Assembly (NCBI GenBank): GCA_023230825.1
Contig: JALNWO010000116.1
Span: forward strand, 1 to 5,319
Direction of reading: 5' to 3'
Length of the DNA: 5,319 nucleotides
From: Acholeplasmataceae bacterium
Lineage (GTDB): Bacteria; Bacillota_I; Bacilli_A; Acholeplasmatales; Acholeplasmataceae
Part shown: one piece after another, positions 1-4,820 of the stretch
Numbering within the stretch: position 1 is the first letter of the stretch
Layout: each line of letters begins with the position of its first letter
Made by a program: the position numbers and the translations under genes
Notes under the pieces: model-generated
Told to the model about the DNA's origin: nothing
Database searches by the model: none
Seen by the model: only the letters and a program-made list of their open reading frames with translations

Positions 1-84
1 AACCATTTCTAACATTTGAAACTCAAGAGCGTCTTTAACGGTAACGACAGGACCATTAATGGAATAAACTTTTGATTTTGCCAT
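1..84 (-). CDS. atpA: V-type ATPase catalytic subunit A, N-terminal fragment (runs off the left edge)
   Basis: This is the start of the catalytic A subunit, which binds and hydrolyses (or makes) ATP in the soluble V1/A1 head as an A3B3 hexamer. Only 28 codons are in the window. They read MAKSKVYSINGPVVTV, then a stretch ending in QMLEMV. The GPVV motif and the 'M.EMV' segment about ten residues later are typical of the N-terminal beta-barrel of A subunits. The P-loop and the rest of the protein lie outside the window. The ATG at 82-84 has a perfect AGGAGG 5 nt upstream (90-95), which overlaps the TAG stop of the E gene, so the two genes are probably translationally coupled. The identity rests on this short stretch plus its place after the F and E genes, where A is expected. 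Confidence 0.9.
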   Translation of the reverse strand, partial: MAKSKVYSINGPVVTVKDALEFQMLEMV

Positions 85-89
85 ACTGT

Positions 90-96
90 CCTCCTA
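90..96 (-). promoter_or_regulatory. Ribosome binding site of subunit A overlapping the subunit E stop codon
   Basis: On the minus strand the sequence reads TAGGAGG, then ACAGT, then ATG. The TAG is the stop codon of the E gene and also begins the Shine-Dalgarno sequence of the A gene. The perfect AGGAGG core and 5-nt spacer make this one of the two strongest sites in the window, which suits a subunit needed in three copies. The link to stoichiometry is inference. Confidence 0.8.
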
Positions 97-699
97 AATG
101 CGCGTGAAAAGTTGTGAGTTTTGATAAAACCACGCTTTTCGTTCTCTTAATTTTTCATCTAATGTCTCATCCACTTCAACAGAGTCAGAAGGGATTCTCG
201 CCAAAAAACCACCCAAGTGAATGTCTTGGGAATACACAATTTCATAAGCCGTTGTCATTGTTTTTTCAATGACATCCGCAATTCTTTCATCAACGGTTGC
301 GACATGAAAAACGACTCTTTTGTCTTTCACAAATGCTTGAAGTGCTTGAAGTCTCTCCGTCATCGCTTGATCATATGCTTCTGTTTGAATATAATCACCT
401 AAACGAACCAGAACATTATGGAAAATAATATCAACGATAAAGGTTCTTTCTTTAATGAGTTTCTCATCAAAGCCAGCTCCGATTTGGTTAATTTGGTCTT
501 GATATTCAATGCGAACATCACGCATATCTTTTTGGAGTTGCAAGTCCGCTTTCATTTCTAAATCATCTTTAATCTTTTTCATTTCGCGTTGATAAAGACG
601 ATTAATTTCTTTCGTCAACTGGCCAATCTTTTTATTAGCATCTTTTTGAATCGCGTCTTCAAAAAACTTTTTCAATTGATCTTCATTATAATATGCCAA
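94..699 (-). CDS. atpE: V-type ATPase subunit E (peripheral stalk)
   Basis: Subunit E pairs with the H/G subunit to form the peripheral stalk, which stops the A3B3 head from turning with the rotor. The product is about 201 residues, normal for the family. Roughly the first 75 residues are a charged, Lys/Glu-rich helix likely to form the coiled coil. The C-terminal half alternates helix and strand, includes a GGFLARI segment about 40 residues from the end, and would be the globular part that touches the top of the head. I place the start at the TTG at 697-699, because GAGGTG (706-711) lies just upstream at good spacing. An in-frame GTG at 706-708 would add three residues (giving MERLAYY) but lies inside that ribosome binding site and has none of its own. 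The family call rests on length, architecture and position between F and A. Confidence 0.9.
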   Translation of the reverse strand: MAYYNEDQLKKFFEDAIQKDANKKIGQLTKEINRLYQREMKKIKDDLEMKADLQLQKDMRDVRIEYQDQINQIGAGFDEKLIKERTFIVDIIFHNVLVRLGDYIQTEAYDQAMTERLQALQAFVKDKRVVFHVATVDERIADVIEKTMTTAYEIVYSQDIHLGGFLARIPSDSVEVDETLDEKLRERKAWFYQNSQLFTRI

Positions 700-702
700 T
701 CT

Positions 703-713
703 TTCCACCTCAC
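703..713 (-). promoter_or_regulatory. Ribosome binding site of subunit E, overlapping the subunit F stop codon
   Basis: On the minus strand this is GTGAGGTGGAA, followed by AGA and then TTG. GAGGTG is fully complementary to the 16S rRNA 3' end (GGAGGTGATC consensus). It contains the TGA stop of the F gene (710-712) and decides the E start in favour of TTG at 697-699 rather than GTG at 706-708. The same 11 bases occur in front of the H/G gene (4808-4818). Confidence 0.65.
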
Positions 714-1018
714 AATTTCACGCCTATGGCTTCAGATACGTACTTGTCAATGGCTTCGCCAATGCCCGCATCGCCATGACGGTCAGGAATTTCGACAATC
801 AGTTGTCTCGGTTGTGTGAGTTTTAATTCAGAAATAATATCAGGCGCTAAACCAACCAATTTTGTCGTCACTAAAATAACCGCGATTGATGGGTCCTCTA
901 AGGCTTTTTCTAAAGCGCGTAAAAAGGCTTGTTTCTCATGGACAACAACACCTTCGATTCCCACTAAACGCATCCCGACTAAACTGTCTTGATTGTCACT
1001 CAATAAGAAAAATTTCAT
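710..1018 (-). CDS. atpF: V-type ATPase subunit F (central stalk)
   Basis: Subunit F (called NtpG in Enterococcus) sits on the central rotor shaft with subunit D and affects coupling. At 102 residues it has the normal family length and the Rossmann-like alternation of strands and helices. The sequence opens MKFFLLSDNQ, followed by a 'GMRLVGIEG' segment (15-23) that matches the family pattern of an early FrLaGieg motif. Hydrophobic strand AVILVTT lies at 46-52. 'VEIPDRHG' (75-82) and the final 'YVSEAIGVKL' are also characteristic. The ATG at 1016-1018 is preceded by GGAAGTGAG (1024-1032), one mismatch from the anti-Shine-Dalgarno complement. It ends at TGA (710-712), exactly where family members end, which argues that TGA is a stop in this organism. 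Confidence 0.93.
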   Translation of the reverse strand: MKFFLLSDNQDSLVGMRLVGIEGVVVHEKQAFLRALEKALEDPSIAVILVTTKLVGLAPDIISELKLTQPRQLIVEIPDRHGDAGIGEAIDKYVSEAIGVKL

Positions 1019-1038
1019 ATGAACTCACTTCCAATATC

Positions 1039-1485
1039 TTAAGATAAGTTATTAATAATTAAGATGGAAATTAATAAACCGTAAATCGCAACCCCTTCAC
1101 CTAAGGCAACGAAAATAAGTGATTTACCAAAGTTTTTCTCGTTTTCTGAGAAAGCGCCAATCGCAGCTGGAGCTGCTGCAGCAACTGCAATCCCTGCACC
1201 TAAAGATGAAAGGCCGGTTGCAAGGGCGGCACTTAAGAAGCCTAAACCTTGAGCCATTGTTCCAATAATAGTTGGTTCAACTTCGCCTTCTGCGAAAACT
1301 CTAGGGCTAATTATTAGTTGCATAACTAAAACTGCGGCAACAATTCCAAAGAAGCCAAAAACATGCATATAAATCCGATTTTTTGCGGTTTTTGCTGATG
1401 TTTTTCCTCGGAAAACATTGATTAACGGGATGGTGATTAATACGAGCATTACCAGTGGTAATAAAATTTCTACTAAGCTTAACAT
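1039..1485 (-). CDS. atpK: V-type ATPase subunit K, the ion-carrying proteolipid (c-ring)
   Basis: This subunit forms the rotor ring in the membrane and carries H+ or Na+. The 148 residues contain four hydrophobic segments: about 2-24, 41-63, 79-108 and 119-146. The C-terminal pair is a clear c-type hairpin. It has a Gly/Ala-rich helix with GLSSLGAGIAVAAAA, a polar loop 'SENEKNFGK' (113-121), and a final helix 'ALGEGVAIYGLL' in which Glu130 is the likely ion-binding carboxylate. The N-terminal pair is different: it lacks a carboxylate and the Gly/Ala pattern, has a basic loop (FRGKTSAKTAKNR, 25-37), and ends with 'RVFAEGE', which looks like a signal peptidase I site. This resembles clostridial K subunits, where only the second hairpin is a working c unit. 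The ATG at 1483-1485 has GGAGG (1494-1498) 8 nt upstream. Confidence 0.94.
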   Translation of the reverse strand: MLSLVEILLPLVMLVLITIPLINVFRGKTSAKTAKNRIYMHVFGFFGIVAAVLVMQLIISPRVFAEGEVEPTIIGTMAQGLGFLSAALATGLSSLGAGIAVAAAAPAAIGAFSENEKNFGKSLIFVALGEGVAIYGLLISILIINNLS

Positions 1486-1493
1486 TTTCTATT

Positions 1494-1498
1494 CCTCC
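1494..1498 (-). promoter_or_regulatory. Ribosome binding site of subunit K
   Basis: GGAGG on the minus strand is followed by an 8-nt spacer (AATAGAAA) and the ATG of the K gene, within the 17-nt gap after the I gene. The good core and an A-rich spacer suit the high copy number of the ring subunit; that link is inference. Confidence 0.75.
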
Positions 1499-1502
1499 GA
1501 AA

Positions 1503-3425
1503 TTATAAATTTAATGATTTAAATTGAACGCCATTACCTTCGTAAAAGCGGGAAAACAATTCGTAAAACTCAAGACGTAAGACTTGAATCCCAACAATGA
1601 GACCCTCTAAGGCAATGACAAAGATATTACCAAAGATGAGTGTAATAATACTGCCGGTTGTCCCAAACATTGCCATGAGGCTAAAGACAACGAGCATCAT
1701 GCCGGCATGTGCCAAGGCGAAGCCGCCAACTCTTAAGAAACTCATTGAGTTGGTGACGTATGATAACACCGTTTCAAACAGTTCGAAGAACCCTTCTGCG
1801 AAGAAGCCACCAAATCCAGTGGGAAACATCGGTTCACCTTTAAACTTTCTTTCTAATGGTTCTTTTAGGAAGATAGCAAGTAAAGGAGTAATAATTAGAA
1901 GTAAGATCGTTACGATGTTAAAAACTGCAAGACCTAAACCCATTTGAAGAATAATACCAGCAAAGAGGAACCCATAAAATAGGAAACCTGCAACACCATT
2001 GTGGGAAACGATCGCTTTGGCATAGTCCTTCTTCTTCATTAAAGTCATAATGTTGAGGATCATCACTGATAAGATGAGAAGAGCCCCAATCCCAACCGCA
2101 GAAATTAATAAGATCATCGTAAAGTCAGGTGACATAACGTGAATCGGTTTTCCTGCAAAGCCTAAGGCATGATACATTGGATCAAGGATTGTTTCATTGC
2201 CAAAGACAGAACCGAACATAAGGCCAAAGAGCATCGCTGATAGTCCAATGCGGACACCAATTCCACCCAGTGCCATCCCTTTTTTCTTTTGGGCAAACCA
2301 CCCGATTAAAAGAAGAACGAGGCCATGCCCTACATCGGCGAACATAATCCCAAAAAGAAGAGCATATGTTAACGCGACAAAGGGTGTTGGGTCCATGTCT
2401 TTATAACCAGGAAGTCCATACATTTCGACGAACATCCCAAACGGTTTTGAGAACCACCCATTTTTTAGTTTTGTTGGTGGTTTAATCCGTTTATCAGCAT
2501 CAGCTTCACGAATTTCGATTTCAACCTTTTCTTGGATATCCCCAAAGGCAGCTTCGACGCGGTGAACATTTTCTTCTTCTACGAAGCCTGAAATCATAAA
2601 TTTATCACCAAGACCAATAACATACTTTTTCGCTTCAAAAGTTTTATTTAAGAAAAGCAGTTCACCTTTAATACACGAGAGTTTGTTGCTGCAGCCACAA
2701 GAGATATCATAAATGTCTTCTTTATATTCATCAATTTTTGCTTGTGCTTCCGCAATTTTTGCTTCTAAAGATGCGATGGCTTCCTTCGGTCTACCTTCAA
2801 TGAAACCTGGAATATAAATTCTTTCGAAAAAGAGTGATGAGAAAATATTATCAATTTCATGACGGTGTTCTTTCGTTGTAATATACATACACCAACTATT
2901 ATTTAAATCTTTCGTAAACGATTTAAACATAAAGGGTCGCGATTGAAAGAACTTTAATTTATCCAAACTGTCGTTTGGAAGTCTTCCAAAACGGAAGGAG
3001 ATGAATTCCAAATGAAAGAGATCTTCTAAAGGAATATCTAAACTCTCTAAGTTTTGGACTTGAACGATGGCGTCTTTGTATTTAACAATGTCGCTTTCAA
3101 GATTTTTGATTTGTCCAATTTCGTTTTCTAAACTTTCTTTAATTTGCGTCATATAATCTTTCATTTCATGAAGGTCATAATGACAATCTCGCATGTTTAC
3201 ATCTGGTAAATTTAAAGAAAATTTCTTTTCGATTTCGTCGAGTTCTTGTAAGAGTGGTTGACACGGGTTTTCAGTAACAAACGATGTCAAACCTTGGACA
3301 CTATCTAAAATTTCAGTTGCTAAGACGGGATGAAAGGATTTGATATCAATGAATCTCGAGATAACGGCATCTAAATCGTTCGTATTCGCGATGATATCAA
3401 TTAGTTTAAGTTTTGCAATTGCCAA
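1503..3425 (-). CDS. atpI: V-type ATPase subunit I (membrane stator, homologue of eukaryotic subunit a)
   Basis: Subunit I holds the two half-channels beside the K ring and anchors the peripheral stalks. At 640 residues it has normal family length. Residues 1 to about 325 are a soluble cytoplasmic domain with two coiled-coil arms, near 85-125 and 215-240. From about 346 to 622 there are seven or eight membrane segments. The functional signature is in 'SYVTNSMSFLRVGGFALAHAGM': Arg565 corresponds to the arginine essential for ion transport (Arg735 in yeast Vph1p). Glu607, Gln614, Arg617 and Glu619 lie in the last membrane segment, followed by 'FYELFSRFYEGNG', typical of bacterial I subunits. 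The start is TTG at 3423-3425, supported by AAGGAGG 8 nt upstream and by a family-like N-terminus (MAIAKLKL). No ATG lies nearby in frame. A cysteine group (Cys243, Cys245, Cys251) occurs in the soluble domain. Confidence 0.96.
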   Translation of the reverse strand: MAIAKLKLIDIIANTNDLDAVISRFIDIKSFHPVLATEILDSVQGLTSFVTENPCQPLLQELDEIEKKFSLNLPDVNMRDCHYDLHEMKDYMTQIKESLENEIGQIKNLESDIVKYKDAIVQVQNLESLDIPLEDLFHLEFISFRFGRLPNDSLDKLKFFQSRPFMFKSFTKDLNNSWCMYITTKEHRHEIDNIFSSLFFERIYIPGFIEGRPKEAIASLEAKIAEAQAKIDEYKEDIYDISCGCSNKLSCIKGELLFLNKTFEAKKYVIGLGDKFMISGFVEEENVHRVEAAFGDIQEKVEIEIREADADKRIKPPTKLKNGWFSKPFGMFVEMYGLPGYKDMDPTPFVALTYALLFGIMFADVGHGLVLLLIGWFAQKKKGMALGGIGVRIGLSAMLFGLMFGSVFGNETILDPMYHALGFAGKPIHVMSPDFTMILLISAVGIGALLILSVMILNIMTLMKKKDYAKAIVSHNGVAGFLFYGFLFAGIILQMGLGLAVFNIVTILLLIITPLLAIFLKEPLERKFKGEPMFPTGFGGFFAEGFFELFETVLSYVTNSMSFLRVGGFALAHAGMMLVVFSLMAMFGTTGSIITLIFGNIFVIALEGLIVGIQVLRLEFYELFSRFYEGNGVQFKSLNL

Positions 3426-3433
3426 TGATAGAT

Positions 3434-3440
3434 CCTCCTT
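3434..3440 (-). promoter_or_regulatory. Strong ribosome binding site that fixes the TTG start of subunit I
   Basis: The minus strand reads TAAAGGAGG, then ATCTATCA, then TTG. The TAA is the stop of the subunit C gene and its last A is the first base of the AAGGAGG. The perfect core at an 8-nt spacer makes the TTG start convincing and suggests that a strong site compensates for the weak start codon. Termination on C and initiation on I are probably coupled. Confidence 0.85.
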
Positions 3441-4477
3441 TAATAAATTAACATTTGTTTAATTTCATTTTCGCCAACCTCATAACGAATGCCTTCGACG
3501 ATGTTGGTAATGTTTTCGATTTCTATTTCTGATAATGTTGCGAAGGCAGTATAGACTTTCGGAACATCTGTTGAAAAGTAAATAAATTTTTTAGCAAGTT
3601 CATATTTAATCTTACCGGCGTAATATTCAATATAAACATAGTCTTGCGAGTTGGTAAATTGTTTAAATTCAGATTTAGATAATAAAGAAAGTAGTTCATC
3701 AGGATTATCTAAAGCAATCATTTCATCAATTTTACGCTCGCTCAAACGACCGTTTTTACGAATGAGCACATTTTTTATCGTTTCAGAATCGGTATCATAA
3801 AACTTTTTCAACCGATAAATTTTAATAATGTTACTCAGTTCGATCTTTGTTTGATAGATTTCTTCTAAGTCTCTTTTTAAGCGTCCGGTATAATACTTAC
3901 GAATCCGTTTAAAGGCTTCTTCGTAATAATATACCTCCAATGCAGATTCGATATCTAAATACCGAAGATCATCTCTATCTTTGACATAGTAAGGTTCTAA
4001 GATTTGATAATATTCTGTTTCTGAGATTGCTTCTAGCAAGTCATCAAAGTTAACTGCACGAATAATCTTTTCAATGTCGAGTTTTGTATGAACATCGAAA
4101 AAATAGGGAATTCGTCCGCGCTGTTCTTCGGTATCATCAGATATGAAGGCCCGAAGGACAGAAAGGATGATTTCACTTTCTTGTTTAATAATATAGAGTT
4201 CATAATACTCAGCATCTTTTGAGTACACCGCTTTAATTAAGCGAATCATTTGTTTAAACGCATTTTTGCGGACAAGAACTTCTAAATTCCCCCGATGAAT
4301 TGAATGTTCAGAAACGTCTTTAAGGATGTCTTCGTAGTGAGGATGCTTTTTTAAGTAAGCGACAACGTCTTGAACGTTGTTATATTTCACAAGTTTTTCG
4401 TAGTCACTTGCCTTTAAAAAGTTTCCATACATCGACTTTGCTTTCGCAATGATTGCGTTATTAGCCCAAGCACACAT
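3440..4477 (-). CDS. atpC: V-type ATPase subunit C (socket between rotor shaft and membrane ring)
   Basis: Subunit C (homologue of eukaryotic subunit d) is a funnel-shaped, all-helical protein on top of the K ring that receives the D/F central shaft. The product is 345 residues, as expected. The N-terminus 'ANNAIIAKAKSMYGNFL' matches the family pattern of a Tyr/Ala-Asn-Ala segment followed by basic residues and a short hydrophobic stretch. Helices rich in paired Tyr and acidic residues follow ('EYYELY' at 90-95, 'EVYYYEEAF' at 181-189). 'QTKIELSNIIKIYRLKKFY' (209-227) corresponds to the conserved '(E/D)..N(L/I)..(I/L).R' block that repeats in this threefold pseudosymmetric family. No signal peptide or membrane segment is seen. 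The ATG at 4475-4477 has GTGGTGG (4487-4493) at a 9-nt spacer. In Enterococcus C lies after E; here it precedes I. Confidence 0.93.
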   Translation of the reverse strand: MCAWANNAIIAKAKSMYGNFLKASDYEKLVKYNNVQDVVAYLKKHPHYEDILKDVSEHSIHRGNLEVLVRKNAFKQMIRLIKAVYSKDAEYYELYIIKQESEIILSVLRAFISDDTEEQRGRIPYFFDVHTKLDIEKIIRAVNFDDLLEAISETEYYQILEPYYVKDRDDLRYLDIESALEVYYYEEAFKRIRKYYTGRLKRDLEEIYQTKIELSNIIKIYRLKKFYDTDSETIKNVLIRKNGRLSERKIDEMIALDNPDELLSLLSKSEFKQFTNSQDYVYIEYYAGKIKYELAKKFIYFSTDVPKVYTAFATLSEIEIENITNIVEGIRYEVGENEIKQMLIY

Positions 4478-4493
4478 GTTTTATAGCCACCAC

Positions 4494-4805
4494 TTATTTG
4501 ATACAAGCTTTATAGATTTCTTCAATCCACTCATCTTTTTTCTCACGATAACGTTGATGAAGGGCTTTGAGAGTTAAATCGTATTGGTCTTGTTCCTTTT
4601 TTTGACGTTCATCAATTTCATTGGTAAATTGATCGCGTTGTTCTTGTAAGATGCGGGCGTTACGGTCTTTAAAAGATTGTTCTAAAGCTTTACCATCTTT
4701 TTTAATTTTTTGTTCGAGGTTTTCTTTTTCTTTTTTCAACGTTTCAATTTGGATTTTTGCTTGTTTGTCGAGTTGAATCGTTTCTTTAATTATTGAACTG
4801 TGCAT
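4494..4805 (-). CDS. V-type ATPase subunit H/G (peripheral stalk coiled-coil partner of E)
   Basis: This small protein (103 or 104 residues) is nearly all charged helix: Lys, Glu, Gln and Asp dominate and there are no membrane segments. The heptad-like run from about residue 15 to 95 ('LKKEKENLEQKIKK', then 'EQRDQFTNEIDERQKKEQ') predicts one long coiled coil. The length, composition and position as the first ATPase gene match the H/G stalk subunit (NtpF in Enterococcus, AhaH in archaea), which pairs with E. Coiled-coil composition alone is weak evidence, so the call leans on context. Two ATGs sit side by side (4806-4808 and 4803-4805). I prefer the second because it lies 7 nt rather than 4 nt from the GAGG core. 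The gap to proS is only 15 nt, so there is no room for a separate promoter. Confidence 0.87.
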   Translation of the reverse strand: MHSSIIKETIQLDKQAKIQIETLKKEKENLEQKIKKDGKALEQSFKDRNARILQEQRDQFTNEIDERQKKEQDQYDLTLKALHQRYREKKDEWIEEIYKACIK

Positions 4806-4807
4806 CA

Positions 4808-4818
4808 TTCCACCTCAC
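4808..4818 (-). promoter_or_regulatory. Ribosome binding site of the first ATPase gene (H/G)
   Basis: The minus strand reads GTGAGGTGGAA followed by TG-ATG. GAGGTG pairs fully with the 16S rRNA 3' end. The spacing favours the second of two adjacent ATGs. The identical 11-mer precedes the E gene (703-713), so the two peripheral-stalk partners share the same ribosome binding sequence. Confidence 0.65.
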
Positions 4819-4820
4819 TT

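Noticed and set aside
217..402. 61-codon plus-strand open frame
   Set aside because: It lies antisense within the subunit E gene, has a low-complexity Phe/Cys/Ile-rich product and no convincing ribosome binding site.
94..708. GTG at 706-708 as the start of subunit E
   Set aside because: It overlaps the best ribosome binding site and has no site of its own; the TTG nine bases later fits better. It cannot be fully excluded.
589..819. 76-codon plus-strand open frame
   Set aside because: It is antisense to the E/F junction and its hydrophobic product is the mirror of the Lys-rich coiled coil of E.
1597..1947. 116-codon plus-strand open frame
   Set aside because: It is antisense to the membrane domain of subunit I, and its Lys/Pro/Ser-rich product has no family features.
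2197..2406. 69-codon plus-strand open frame
   Set aside because: It is antisense to subunit I and its Pro/Arg-rich product reflects the opposite-strand codons.
4033..4215. 60-codon minus-strand open frame
   Set aside because: It is an alternative frame inside the well-supported subunit C gene.
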